Program-made: the position numbers and the translations under genes | Part shown: positions 54,750-63,723 of the stretch, one piece after another | Layout of the letters: the number at the start of each line of letters is the position of its first letter | Numbering within the stretch: the stretch's first letter is position 1 | The notes under the pieces: generated by a model | Seen by the model: the letters and a program-made list of their open reading frames with translations, nothing else | Databases searched by the model: none | Told to the model about the DNA's origin: nothing | DNA from: Rhodococcus sp. P1Y | Lineage (GTDB): Bacteria; Actinomycetota; Actinomycetes; Mycobacteriales; Mycobacteriaceae | Length of the DNA: 64,000 nt | Reading direction: 5' to 3' | Assembly: GCF_003641205.1 (NCBI RefSeq) | Contig: NZ_CP032762.1 | Coordinates: forward strand, 2,418,001 to 2,482,000

Positions 54750-55641
54750 GTTCGGTTTCGGTCCAGAGGAGTCTGCCGAGCTCAGGATCACGGCTGGTGG
54801 CGACAGGTTCTGTGATCATCGGTGGGCCTGCAGCATTGCTTCGTGGACCGATGTAGACCTCACCGGTTGGTAGATCGATTGCCGCGATTGCCGCGACTGC
54901 GGAAGCTGCCGCCGAATCCTTTCCCTGAACGATCGACGAAAATGCAGGCCTGAGTACCCGGGCAGCGGCTCGAACAATGCCTGGCCGAGTATGGATACCC
55001 GGCCGATCGGCAGTTAGCACATCGATTGCTCCGCCTGGATGGGCAACGATCGACGTGACCGAAGAATTTCGGGCACGAAGTGCGCGGGAGAGTTCGAAGC
55101 CGAGAATTTCCGTCGCGTGTTTGGACATGGCATACGCTGCGCGTGGGCGGTAGGACTCCTGAGACAACCAGTTGTTCGGATCGAACGGAATGCGTTGCGT
55201 GAGCATGCTTCCCATGCTCACGACTCTGGCGCCGCCTGATGAACGCTCCAGCGATGGGAGAGCGAGACGCAGGAGTTCGACATGTGAAAGAAAGTTTGTG
55301 CCCACGGTCAACTCAACGCCGAAAGGGCCCTCCTCGAATGACTTCGGGGCAGCAATCAAGCCTGCGTTCATCACCACACCGTCGAGCTGAGGCGTATCCC
55401 GTAACTCTTCACCCGCCCGACGGACGGAGTCGACGTCAGCGAGGTCCATCTCGAGGAACCGGTGAGCACCGGAGTGGGGTAAGAGGCTGATGGCATGTCG
55501 GCTTCGCTCTTCCGAACGCGCCACGACGATGATCTCGGCGCCGAGCGCAGCGAGCTGTTCCGCGATGAAGTACCCGATTCCTGACGTAGCGCCCGTGACG
55601 GCGACTGTGCGCCCGTCGAGTCGCCCCAGTTCCAACAACAT
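54721..55641 (-). CDS. SDR-family protein, retinol-dehydrogenase/WWOX-like
   Basis: The 306-residue SDR has TGATSGIGYFIAEQL, VMNAGL, the Ser in SMGSM and YAMSK, with an insert before the Tyr (FDPNNWLSQESYRPR) usual in the retinol-dehydrogenase-like atypical group. The start is the ATG at 55641, 6 bp after AAGGAG; an earlier ATG lies directly on that site. It is divergent from the MarR gene and its promoter carries MarR-type palindromes. Confidence 0.85.
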   Translation of the reverse strand: MLLELGRLDGRTVAVTGATSGIGYFIAEQLAALGAEIIVVARSEERSRHAISLLPHSGAHRFLEMDLADVDSVRRAGEELRDTPQLDGVVMNAGLIAAPKSFEEGPFGVELTVGTNFLSHVELLRLALPSLERSSGGARVVSMGSMLTQRIPFDPNNWLSQESYRPRAAYAMSKHATEILGFELSRALRARNSSVTSIVAHPGGAIDVLTADRPGIHTRPGIVRAAARVLRPAFSSIVQGKDSAAASAVAAIAAIDLPTGEVYIGPRSNAAGPPMITEPVATSRDPELGRLLWTETERILGAPIIT

Positions 55642-55651
55642 CCGCATCTCC

Positions 55652-55689
55652 TTCAAGTCTTGAACTATCAAGATACTTCAAGACTCGAA
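55652..55689. promoter_or_regulatory. Two MarR-type palindromes between SDR and marR
   Basis: TTCAAGTCTTGAA (55652-55664) is a perfect palindrome with one central base. TTCAAGACTCGAA (55677-55689) is a close copy. The centres are 25 bp apart. They overlap the SDR ribosome-binding region on one side and the likely -35 of marR on the other, so the MarR protein probably represses both genes. Confidence 0.7.
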
Positions 55690-55708
55690 CTACTGCTAAT
55701 CTGTAGAT

Positions 55709-56113
55709 GTGGACATCCTCGACGCGACTCTTCGAATGCAGGAGCTTGCTCTTCGGATCAACGAAGACTTTTTGCCGTCTGCCACAAGAGAGGGCCTGAC
55801 ACTCGTCACAGCGCATGCCCTCTGGAACGTGTACCCAGATCGAACCGACCTGACGATGTCCGAAGTTGCCGCACAGCTGAGATGCAATGCCTCGAATGCC
55901 ACATTCATCGTGACTCAGTTGGAAGCTCGCGGTTTCGTCGAAAGGACAGCCGACCCGGCAGACGGAAGGCGAAAGTTCGTCGGACTGACTGCCGAAGGTG
56001 TACGTGCCCGGAGACGCCTGGGACGGGCGCTTGCATCTGTCAGTCCGCTCGGGAGACTGACTGAGGACGAACGTGCACTGTTCGTCGGCATTCTGGATGT
56101 CCTGCGCCGTTGA
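55709..56113 (+). CDS. MarR-family regulator
   Basis: The 134-residue protein has the MarR winged helix (LTMSEVAAQLRCNASNATFI, QLEARGFVERTADPADGRRK, VGLTAEG). The GTG at 55709 has no ribosome-binding site but a TAATCT -10 box ends 6 bp before it (55697-55702), which suggests a leaderless mRNA starting at the GTG. Its palindromic operators lie immediately upstream and also cover the SDR promoter. Confidence 0.85.
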   Translation: MDILDATLRMQELALRINEDFLPSATREGLTLVTAHALWNVYPDRTDLTMSEVAAQLRCNASNATFIVTQLEARGFVERTADPADGRRKFVGLTAEGVRARRRLGRALASVSPLGRLTEDERALFVGILDVLRR

Positions 56114-56510
56114 CCATGCTGCAGTCGCATCGACTGGTCATGGCGGCTATTTCTGCTCGATTTCTGGCACCGAGTTTGTGACAGATGTTGGCGACATGGA
56201 ACTTGACCGTGTTTCGTGAAACGAACAGCGTCTGCGCAATGTCGGGATTGGAGAATCCCGCACTGATTGCCTCGACGATCTCTTTCTCGCGACGTGTGAG
56301 CTTGCTTGTCGAACAATCAGGTTCGTGTGTCGCCGCTTCCGAAAGATGGCGGATCGCTTCTTCGACGAGAGCCTGGCAGAGCTCGGTGTTACGAGCGTTG
56401 CGCGGGTGGTTGAGCAGAATGTCGTTGGCCTCGGTCAACATCGACAATATCGGACTGGGCCCCAACCGACCGAGCCGACAACACGGAAGCACGATAGGCA
56501 ACTTTCTCAT
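56040..56510 (-). CDS. Stand-alone LuxR-type DNA-binding protein
   Basis: The frame has a LuxR helix-turn-helix: LTRREKEIVEAISAGFSNPD, IAQTLFVSRNTVKFHVANIC, HKLGARNRAEIAAM. The upstream part is short (about 80 residues) and has no receiver or ATPase domain. The start is uncertain: the ATG at 56510 is chosen for a weak AGGT site, with an internal ATG at 56441 possible. Its last 74 bp overlap the marR 3' end on the other strand. It may be the C-terminal remnant of a larger regulator or a small DNA-binding regulator. Confidence 0.6.
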   Translation of the reverse strand: MRKLPIVLPCCRLGRLGPSPILSMLTEANDILLNHPRNARNTELCQALVEEAIRHLSEAATHEPDCSTSKLTRREKEIVEAISAGFSNPDIAQTLFVSRNTVKFHVANICHKLGARNRAEIAAMTSRCDCSMVNGAGHPECRRTVHVRPQSVSRAD

Positions 56511-56598
56511 CGGCTGACCTAGTTGCCCGGACGGATAGGTGCGATCATGCGTCCGCCCGGGCAACGTTCCAGAATCAATCAGACTGCTTCACAGCAAG

Positions 56599-58380
56599 TT
56601 ACAGGTGCTGCTGGAGGTTTCGGCCCTCCCAGTACTCATCCTGCCGTTCGTCGGTGATGTCGGCGCTGACTGGCAGGTCCCACCATCCGGGAACGAACGG
56701 ACCTGCAGCATCTCGCGCTGTCATTGCTTCGACAATTGCTGGTTCACCTGATTCGATGGCCTCCTTGAGGTAGCGATCGACCTCCTCGGGTGTCTCTGCG
56801 CGCCAGGTCTTGAGTCCGAAGGCCTTGCCGATGGCCAAGTAATCGGGGGAGTACGGCTTGCCGTCGGCTGTTGCGAACTCTGATGCGACAAAGCGACCGG
56901 TGATCTTACGTTGGCCGCCGCGGATCGAGATGTAGCCGGAGTTGTTCTGCACCAGGAAGACAACGGGGATGTTGTGTGTAACTGCTACACCGATTTCCTG
57001 AATTCCCATGAGGAATTCCCCGTCCCCGACGATACATACGACGGTCTTGTCGGGTCGGCCCAGCTTCACGCCCATTGCAGCTGGTACCGCCCAACCCATA
57101 GGGGAGAACGAACCGGACGTGAAGTGCGTCTTGGGCTCGTACACCTCGAAGGTCTGTTTGACTGTGCCTTGCGCATTTCCGGAGCCGGCCACGACGATGG
57201 CGTCGCGCGGGAGGATCTCGCGAAGTCCTTTGAGTGGACGCTGGGATGTCATCGGAGATGCGTCGCTGTCGAGACGCGGTGCTAGCTTCTCTTTCCACTC
57301 CTGGCGGAGTCGTACGACCTCGGCCAGGTAATCGTCACGGTTGGCCACAGCTTCGCTCTGCGCGGCGATCAACGATACAGCTGGTACGGCGTCGGCGACG
57401 ATGCCCACCGCGACTGGGTAGTTCTTGCCGATTTCGTGGGGATCGATATCGATCTGGATCAGTTTGGCGGGTGGGAAGGAGAACGTTGCGCCCTTGCGGT
57501 AGCTCGAAGCCGACCAGTCGGTGAAGCGGTTTCCGATGGATAGAACGACGTCGGCATCCGCGGACAATTTGTTGCCAGAAGTGCTGCCGATGTATCCGAT
57601 GTCTCCGCCGAACAGCTCGTGGTCCTCGGGGAACGTGCTCTTACCGTTGTAGGTGGTGACCACGGGGATCTTCAGCTTTGTGGCGAGTTCGAAAACAGCC
57701 TCGGAGGCATTTCCGAGAAGGGCACCGCCACCGACGACGATGACAGGGCGCTTCGCTCCGGCGAGGAGCGCCACCGCCTGGCTGACTGCCTCGGGATCGG
57801 GGTAGATCTTGCCGACGGGAAGACGCTCGTGAAGCTTGGGAATCTCGACGTCAGCCGCGTCGGCCTGCACATCCATCGCAATTTCGATATGAACCGGACC
57901 CGGCCGGCCGGTCAGCATGGCGCTGAAGGCGCGATGCAGAATCGAGGGGAGCTTGTCTGCACGGTTCGCTACCCAGTGGCGTTTCGTCACCGGTGCCAGG
58001 ACTTCCGGGAAAGCGTTGTCCTGTTTGCGCTCGAGTTCTTGCATGATGCCGTTGCCGACCATGTGGGTATGCGGTCCGCCGGTCAGCAGCAGGACTGCCG
58101 AGGAATCGGCGTAGGCCGTGGCCATTCCGATTACAGTGTTGGTAGCACCCGGGCCGATCGAGGTGAAGGCGGCCATGGGGCGACCGGTCGCGCGGAAGTA
58201 ACCGTCCGCGAGGTGGACAGCACTCTGCTCGTGGAACACCTGAATCACGGGAATCTTGGATTCGTCATCGAGGAATCCGTCCAGGAATGTCCATGCACCA
58301 TGTCCGGGAATTCCCGCGACGTACTCGACACCGAACTCCTTCAGCGTTCGAGCGATGATTTTTGCGCCAGTCAGTTTCAT
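56599..58380 (-). CDS. Thiamine-diphosphate-dependent enzyme, acetolactate-synthase-like
   Basis: The 593-residue protein starts MKLTGAKIIARTLKEFGVEY behind a GAGGAA site. It has the activating Glu (E51 in FHEQSAVHLADGY), a central FAD-like domain and the ThDP motif GDGEFLMGIQEIGVAVTHN ending VQNN. This is the POX/acetolactate-synthase fold, shared with glyoxylate carboligase, IolD, sulfoacetaldehyde acetyltransferase and 2-oxoacid decarboxylases. The Glu rules out glyoxylate carboligase proper. Its place opposite a sugar transporter suggests a lyase, ligase or hydrolase step on a sugar-derived dicarbonyl. Confidence 0.85.
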   Translation of the reverse strand: MKLTGAKIIARTLKEFGVEYVAGIPGHGAWTFLDGFLDDESKIPVIQVFHEQSAVHLADGYFRATGRPMAAFTSIGPGATNTVIGMATAYADSSAVLLLTGGPHTHMVGNGIMQELERKQDNAFPEVLAPVTKRHWVANRADKLPSILHRAFSAMLTGRPGPVHIEIAMDVQADAADVEIPKLHERLPVGKIYPDPEAVSQAVALLAGAKRPVIVVGGGALLGNASEAVFELATKLKIPVVTTYNGKSTFPEDHELFGGDIGYIGSTSGNKLSADADVVLSIGNRFTDWSASSYRKGATFSFPPAKLIQIDIDPHEIGKNYPVAVGIVADAVPAVSLIAAQSEAVANRDDYLAEVVRLRQEWKEKLAPRLDSDASPMTSQRPLKGLREILPRDAIVVAGSGNAQGTVKQTFEVYEPKTHFTSGSFSPMGWAVPAAMGVKLGRPDKTVVCIVGDGEFLMGIQEIGVAVTHNIPVVFLVQNNSGYISIRGGQRKITGRFVASEFATADGKPYSPDYLAIGKAFGLKTWRAETPEEVDRYLKEAIESGEPAIVEAMTARDAAGPFVPGWWDLPVSADITDERQDEYWEGRNLQQHL

Positions 58381-58941
58381 TCGTTCCTCACTTTTCAAGT
58401 GTTCGACCATTTTTAGACAATATTTGACATCGCTTGAAGGCGATACCGTCATCGTGTGAAACGGATACGGGCTGAGAGCGCGATCTGTGCACCGGGGCGC
58501 CACCCTCGCATGTGGCAATCTGCATGCGCCCATCGGGGATTCGACACCCGACGGTGACCTCTACACCAGGTGGCAGCCCGCCTTGGCTGGACACTTCGGC
58601 CTCCGAAAAATTCCTTTGTCGGAATTCCGGCCGCGGTTTTGAGAATCCGTGCTAAGGAGCTTCGCCGAAGCCGACCAGGCGGTACGGAGGGTCAGCGCCC
58701 GATGTGCACACTGCGACACCTTTTTCCTGGTTTATCTCACATAGTGCCGGTCGCGTCGGCGTGACGCTCCTCATAGTCTCTCTAAAGAGATGCATCGGCG
58801 TACGAGCCAGCCGATCCATATCGAAGTTCGGGCCTCGCAGGCGGAGTCCGATGACGGACCTGATCGAGCAGATCGAACATGATGCGACGAAATGCGATCG
58901 TCGACAACACCATTGGCTTCGGATTCGGAGTAAATTCAGAC
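58381..58941. other. Divergent regulatory region (561 bp) of the sugar cluster
   Basis: No gene is supported. The region holds promoters for the ThDP enzyme and the ABC operon and a short palindrome at 58779-58790. A regulator gene is not adjacent. Confidence 0.45.
58779..58790. promoter_or_regulatory. Short palindrome upstream of the ABC transporter operon
   Basis: TCTCT and AGAGA are perfect 5-bp arms around AA. The site is about 150 bp before the permease ATG. It is too short to assign to a family of regulators. Confidence 0.3.
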
Positions 58942-60024
58942 ATGACTGAGAACAGTTCGACCACGACAACCAATCTCGGGCCGCCGCATCACCGACGTGC
59001 GGAAACCACCCAAGAGGCACCGGACTCACCGGCGACGACGAGCGCTCAACCTGAGAATGTCGCGGTTCGGGGTGGTTGGAAATCCCGGTTGGTCTGGAAC
59101 CCAGAGAATTTGATTCAGTACCTGATGGTGGTGGTGCTCATCGTTGCAACCGTCGTGCTATGCGCTACTTCGCCGGCCTTCCGCAGTACCTCCAATCTCC
59201 TCAACGTACTTTCGTCGAGCGCAGTAATTGGCATTGTCGCACTAGGCATGCTGCTGACGATCATCACCGCGGGCTTCGACCTGTCGGTCGGAGCCGTCGG
59301 AGCCGCCTCCGGCTGCATCGCAGGCGCCATGTCCATCGGCAGCGGACTTGCCACCGCGATCGTGGTCGCTCTCGGTGTCTCTCTCTTGGTGGGGATGGCT
59401 TCCGGATTCCTGATCGGCGTCGTCGGAATCAACCCCTTCATCACCACGTTCAGCGTCGGGTCAGTGGTCACCGGCGCGTTGTTCATCGCAACCGATGCAA
59501 TTCCTATCTACGGACTACCGGAGGCGTGGATCAATCTCGGCTTCGCAAAGGTGCTCGGCATTCCGATGCCTGTTGTCATCTGGCTGATCGCGATGGTGTC
59601 TATCTGGTGGATTCTGCGTCGAACGCGTTTCGGGCTGTACGTGTACGCCGTGGGTAGCAGCCCGGTAGCCGTAGCCCGCGCGGGAATCTCGGTCAAATGG
59701 ATGCTCGTCGCGGTATACGGAATCTGCGGACTGTGTGCAGGCCTGGGAGGCGTGCTCTCGGTCGGGTTGTCGCGAACCGGTACACCGTCGGCAGGCGCAA
59801 CGTGGGCCTTGACGGCCATTGCAGCTGTGGTTCTCGGCGGCACCTCACTACGCGGCGGGGCCGGCTTTGTCCGGTCTGCGATAGTGGGAACCCTCCTTTT
59901 GGGAGTAATGACCAACGCGTTCACCATCTTTGGCTTGTCACCGTACTTCGTGCCGGCCGTCACCGGCGCAGTCATCCTCCTCGCCGTTGGATTCGAAAGT
60001 TACACCCGTAAACAGGCAGCTTGA
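58942..60024 (+). CDS. CUT2-type sugar ABC transporter permease
   Basis: The 360-residue protein starts at the ATG at 58942 (MTENSSTTTTNLG). After a 60-residue charged N-terminus it has about nine hydrophobic spans with RbsC-family motifs: LGMLLTIITAGFDLSVGAVG, GVVGINPFITTFSVGSVVTG and AVVLGGTSLRGGAGFVRSAI. This is the ribose/fructose/xylose (carbohydrate uptake 2) branch. The binding-protein and ATPase genes follow at 34 and 79 bp. Confidence 0.88.
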   Translation: MTENSSTTTTNLGPPHHRRAETTQEAPDSPATTSAQPENVAVRGGWKSRLVWNPENLIQYLMVVVLIVATVVLCATSPAFRSTSNLLNVLSSSAVIGIVALGMLLTIITAGFDLSVGAVGAASGCIAGAMSIGSGLATAIVVALGVSLLVGMASGFLIGVVGINPFITTFSVGSVVTGALFIATDAIPIYGLPEAWINLGFAKVLGIPMPVVIWLIAMVSIWWILRRTRFGLYVYAVGSSPVAVARAGISVKWMLVAVYGICGLCAGLGGVLSVGLSRTGTPSAGATWALTAIAAVVLGGTSLRGGAGFVRSAIVGTLLLGVMTNAFTIFGLSPYFVPAVTGAVILLAVGFESYTRKQAA

Positions 60025-60058
60025 CCGTCCGCTATCCGAACCGTTGAAAGAGGGAACA

Positions 60059-61069
60059 ATGAGTTTACGAAACCGCCTACGGATCAAGCGTGCAATCACG
60101 CTCGGCGTAGCAATTTCTCTGTCCACCTTCGTAGTCGGGTGCACCACGCCGAGCACCGATGATGCCAAAGCGGTGACATCGAAGACGGATTGTGAACCGT
60201 CCGACAACAAGAAGGTCGGTGTGCTGTTCTTCGACACCGCGGTCGGACCGGATGCCGCCTTGATGCAGAACCGGATCCAAGAACGCGGCGAGGCGCTGGG
60301 CCTGGACATGAATATCCAGCAGGGCAAGAACGACATCAACACAGAAATTGCGGCAATCCGCGGATTCATCGCTGACCAGAGCGCAGCGATCATCGTCTAC
60401 CCGCCCGACCCCGAGAGTCTGGCCCCGGTACTCAACGAAGCCGGGCAGGCCGGGATTCCAGTCTTCGCGCTGAATCTGGCGCTCAAGAACACAGATTCTT
60501 TGGTGACTTACGTCGGGCCGGACAACTACGATTTCGGTCAACACCAAGTTGATTTGGTGAAGAAGAACTTCCCCAACGGCGCAAAAATTGGACTTCTGAT
60601 GGGCCAGATGGGAACCACCGCGCAGATCGAGCGAACCAGAGCTGTCGAAGATCTCGCGGCCCAGGATCCCCGCTACCAGATCGTCGCACAGGAACCCGAT
60701 AACTGGGACAGTGCCAGGTCGTTGTCGATCTCGCGCGACTGGTTGACGAAGTTCCCCGCCGGCGGACTGGATGTCATCGTCACCCAGGGGCCGCACGCCG
60801 GAACCGCCGTCCAGAACGCTATCGACAGTGGACGCCCAGAAGTGAAGTGGGTTTTCGGTGACCTCATCAACGACATTGTCCCGCTGCTCCAGAACGGACA
60901 GGTTCTGGGAACGGTAATGCAGGATATGGGTCTGCAGGCCGAGGAAGTCACGACAGCGGTGGGCAACTGGCTCTCGTGCAACAGAGATGCGGTCAAGACG
61001 CCGAACGACCATCTTCCTTTGCTTACCGTGACGCAGGAGAATGTCGACTCAGTCGAGCCTGAACTCTGA
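60059..61069 (+). CDS. Sugar ABC transporter substrate-binding lipoprotein
   Basis: The 336-residue protein starts MSLRNRLRIKRAITLGVAIS and has a lipobox FVVGC with the lipidated Cys near residue 26. The mature part is a periplasmic-binding-protein type I fold: KKVGVLFFDTAVGPDAALMQ, IRGFIADQSAAIIVYPPDPE, AGIPVFALNLAL and NAIDSGRPEVKWVFGDL. It would bind a sugar or polyol outside the membrane. A GAAAGAGGGA site lies before the ATG. Confidence 0.87.
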   Translation: MSLRNRLRIKRAITLGVAISLSTFVVGCTTPSTDDAKAVTSKTDCEPSDNKKVGVLFFDTAVGPDAALMQNRIQERGEALGLDMNIQQGKNDINTEIAAIRGFIADQSAAIIVYPPDPESLAPVLNEAGQAGIPVFALNLALKNTDSLVTYVGPDNYDFGQHQVDLVKKNFPNGAKIGLLMGQMGTTAQIERTRAVEDLAAQDPRYQIVAQEPDNWDSARSLSISRDWLTKFPAGGLDVIVTQGPHAGTAVQNAIDSGRPEVKWVFGDLINDIVPLLQNGQVLGTVMQDMGLQAEEVTTAVGNWLSCNRDAVKTPNDHLPLLTVTQENVDSVEPEL

Positions 61070-61148
61070 CCGACGACATCTGCACCACGTGTCGACTCGA
61101 GCGTTGGGCGCGTGGTTTACCTCCCCATCTCATGAAAGAAGAACGCAC

Positions 61149-61910
61149 ATGGCACAAGAAATCATCTTGGAGGCCAGAAATCTCGCCAAGAGCTTCGGCG
61201 GTGTCCAGGCCCTCCGTGACGCCAGCATCTCGATTCGCGCTGGCGAAGTGGTAGCAGTGGTAGGTGACAACGGCGCAGGTAAGAGCACCTTCATCAAGAC
61301 ATTGTCCGGTGTCCACGAACCCGATTCGGGTGTGCTGGAAGTTCTAGGCGAGCCGCGGCACTTCGCGACACCACAGCAGGCCCGGGCTATGGGCATCGAA
61401 ACTGTCTACCAGGATCTGTCCCTGTGCGACGATCTCAACGTCGTCGAGAACATGTTCCTGGGGCGCGAAACGGCCAGATTGTCGCTGGGCTGGCTGAGCG
61501 TTCCCGACCGGCGTGGGATGCGCAAGCGCGCCAAGGAAATGCTGGCTGAAACGGGAGTCAATATTCCCGATCTACGCCAGCCGGTGCGTGCGATGTCCGG
61601 TGGCCAACGCCAGTGTCTGGCAATCGCCAAGGGTGCGTCGTGGGAGAGCCGGTTGATCATCCTCGATGAGCCCACTGCCGCGCTGGGCGTGCGTGAAACT
61701 GCCGCTGTGGAGGACATCATTCGCGATCTGAGGAGTCGAGGAATGGCGGTGATAATCATCAGCCACAATCTGCGCCAAGTCTTCGACCTCGTGGACACGA
61801 TTTGGGTCTTACGGCGCGGTGAGATGGTCGGAAGCCGAGCAGCAGCGGAGACGACCGCAGAGGAGATCATCGCGATGATCACGGGAGTCGACCACCAGAT
61901 AGTGGCCTGA
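61149..61910 (+). CDS. Half-size sugar ABC transporter ATP-binding protein (FrcA-like)
   Basis: The 253-residue ATPase has Walker A GDNGAGKST (39-47), QDLSLCDDLNVVENMFLGRE typical of sugar ATPases, signature MSGGQRQ, Walker B RLIILDEPTAALG and the switch His in IIISHNLRQV. CUT2 transporters usually use a fused double ATPase of about 500 residues (RbsA); this is a single domain, as in the FrcBCA fructose system. It probably works as a homodimer. The start ATG follows GAAAGAAG. Confidence 0.87.
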   Translation: MAQEIILEARNLAKSFGGVQALRDASISIRAGEVVAVVGDNGAGKSTFIKTLSGVHEPDSGVLEVLGEPRHFATPQQARAMGIETVYQDLSLCDDLNVVENMFLGRETARLSLGWLSVPDRRGMRKRAKEMLAETGVNIPDLRQPVRAMSGGQRQCLAIAKGASWESRLIILDEPTAALGVRETAAVEDIIRDLRSRGMAVIIISHNLRQVFDLVDTIWVLRRGEMVGSRAAAETTAEEIIAMITGVDHQIVA

Positions 61911-61967
61911 GCTTCCGCGGTCGAAAATATATCGGTGGAACCTCATTACTTCTCGAAAGGCATGGAA

Positions 61968-62816
61968 ATGACGAGTGTGGATCTGATCGCCGCATGTTGG
62001 ACCTCGGCTGGGGCCGCAGCACCCTGCACCGACGACGAGCGAAGTCCGGTATCGATTCGGGAGCGTGTGGAAGCCGTCAGTGACGCCGGTTTCACCGGCT
62101 TCGGCATCCAGCACACGGATCTCGCAGTCGTGCGTAACACCATCGGGTACGAAGAGTTTCGGAAGGTACTCGACGGAAACGGGATCAGTACCGTCGAGGT
62201 CGAGTTTCTCGAAGACTGGTTCACCGACGGCCCCGAACGCGTCGCGTCCGATGTTGCTCGCCGAGAACTTCTCACTGCGGCAGAAGTTCTCGGCGCCCGA
62301 GTCTTGAAGACGGGCGGCAAGTTCCACCGAGAGGAGTTCGATGCCGAACTACTCGCACCACACTTCGCACGACTCGCGCAGGATGCGGCAAACGCGGGCA
62401 CGGTCGTCGGGATCGAACCGGCGCCGTTCCGTGAGATCCAGACTCCCCAGCAAGCTATGGCCGTGATCGAACTTGCCGACCACCCAGCCGGTGGTCTTTA
62501 TATCGACATCTGGCATACAGAACGGCTTGGCATAGACTTCTCGTACGTTCGCAGTATTCCGGGCCACCGAATTGTCGGAGTCGAAATCGACGACGCAGAC
62601 GCCGAAATTCGCGGTTCGTTGCTCGATGACACCGTAAACCATCGTCGATTCCCGGGAGAGGGAACCTTCGATATAGCCGGGTTCGTTTCTGCGATCAAAT
62701 CCACTGGCTTCAGCGGTCCTTGGGGAGTCGAACTGATCTCTGCCGAGGTGCGCAGTATGTCGGTGCAGGAGGCTACGCGCCGCGCATATTCTACAACTCG
62801 AAAATTCGTAGAATGA
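61968..62816 (+). CDS. Xylose-isomerase-like TIM-barrel protein (sugar isomerase/epimerase family)
   Basis: The 282-residue protein has the family layout with metal ligands on successive strands: Glu in VVGIEPAPFRE, Asp-x-x-His in YIDIWHTERLG and Glu in GVELISAEVRS. These give the usual E-D-H-E site for isomerases or epimerases of keto-sugars. The start is the ATG at 61968, 8 bp after GAAAGG; an ATG 6 bp earlier is too close to the site. It follows the ATPase by 57 bp, and so belongs to the same transcript. Confidence 0.82.
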   Translation: MTSVDLIAACWTSAGAAAPCTDDERSPVSIRERVEAVSDAGFTGFGIQHTDLAVVRNTIGYEEFRKVLDGNGISTVEVEFLEDWFTDGPERVASDVARRELLTAAEVLGARVLKTGGKFHREEFDAELLAPHFARLAQDAANAGTVVGIEPAPFREIQTPQQAMAVIELADHPAGGLYIDIWHTERLGIDFSYVRSIPGHRIVGVEIDDADAEIRGSLLDDTVNHRRFPGEGTFDIAGFVSAIKSTGFSGPWGVELISAEVRSMSVQEATRRAYSTTRKFVE

Positions 62817-62868
62817 CGAGTAACGCACAACGGTACACAGAGAACACAAGAGAATACGGAGAAAGTTC

Positions 62869-63723
62869 ATGGGATTGTTAGAGGGACATGTCGTATTGAT
62901 CACCGGCGGAGCCCGCGGCCAGGGTCGAGCTCACGCGGTCGAATCTGCACGCGCCGGTGCGGATGTGATTCTGCTCGACATCACCGAAGACATCGAAACG
63001 GTCGAGTATCCGTTGGCCAACGCAACCGACATGGCCGAGACCGCGAGCCAGGTCGAAGCGTTGGGACGCCGGGTTCTCACGTTCGACGCGGACGTTCGCG
63101 ACCAGGCGCAACTCGACGCTGCGGTAGCGGCAGGCATCGATGAATTCGGCAAGATCGACGCCTTGATTGCGAACGCCGGCATCTGGGCGCGCGCTCCGTT
63201 CTGGGAGTTGTCGGAAACAGCGTGGAACGACACTATCGACGTCAACCTGACTGGCGTCTGGAAATCGGCGAAAGCACTGGCGCCGCATATGATCGAGCGT
63301 CAAACTGGCTCGATCGTCATCACAGCTTCGGTCAATGCAGTCGAGCCAGGTATGAATTACGGGCACTACGTAGCTGCCAAACACGGTGTGCTCGGTTTGA
63401 TGAAGAACATCGCGCTGGAGCTCGCGCCTCATGGAGTCCGTTGCAATGCAGTCTGTCCTGCTTCGGTTCTGACTCCCATGACGAACCAGCAAAAAGCCTG
63501 GGACATGTTTGCCGGTCACGAGGGCGGTACCGCCGACGACATGATCAATGCGGGCTACAGCTACCATGCTCTGAAGGGAAACACCGTCCTGCCGCCGGAG
63601 ACAATCGCGAATACCGCGATCTTCCTCAATTCGGCTCTGGCGTCATCCGTTACAGGTGCCACTATTCCCGTAGATGCAGGACATCTTCTGCTCACTGGAG
63701 TCAACCACAATCCAGTCCGCTGA
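62869..63723 (+). CDS. Mycofactocin-type SDR of the sugar cluster
   Basis: The 284-residue SDR reads MGLLEGHVVLITGGARGQGR and has the mycofactocin-family insert LLDITEDIETVEYPLANATD, NAGIWAR, the Ser in TASVNA and YVAAK. It is closer in look to the SDR at 9532 than to those in cluster 5. In this operon it may oxidise a polyol or hydroxy-sugar, which would be a less usual substrate for this family. The ATG follows GAGAAAG. Confidence 0.86.
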   Translation: MGLLEGHVVLITGGARGQGRAHAVESARAGADVILLDITEDIETVEYPLANATDMAETASQVEALGRRVLTFDADVRDQAQLDAAVAAGIDEFGKIDALIANAGIWARAPFWELSETAWNDTIDVNLTGVWKSAKALAPHMIERQTGSIVITASVNAVEPGMNYGHYVAAKHGVLGLMKNIALELAPHGVRCNAVCPASVLTPMTNQQKAWDMFAGHEGGTADDMINAGYSYHALKGNTVLPPETIANTAIFLNSALASSVTGATIPVDAGHLLLTGVNHNPVR

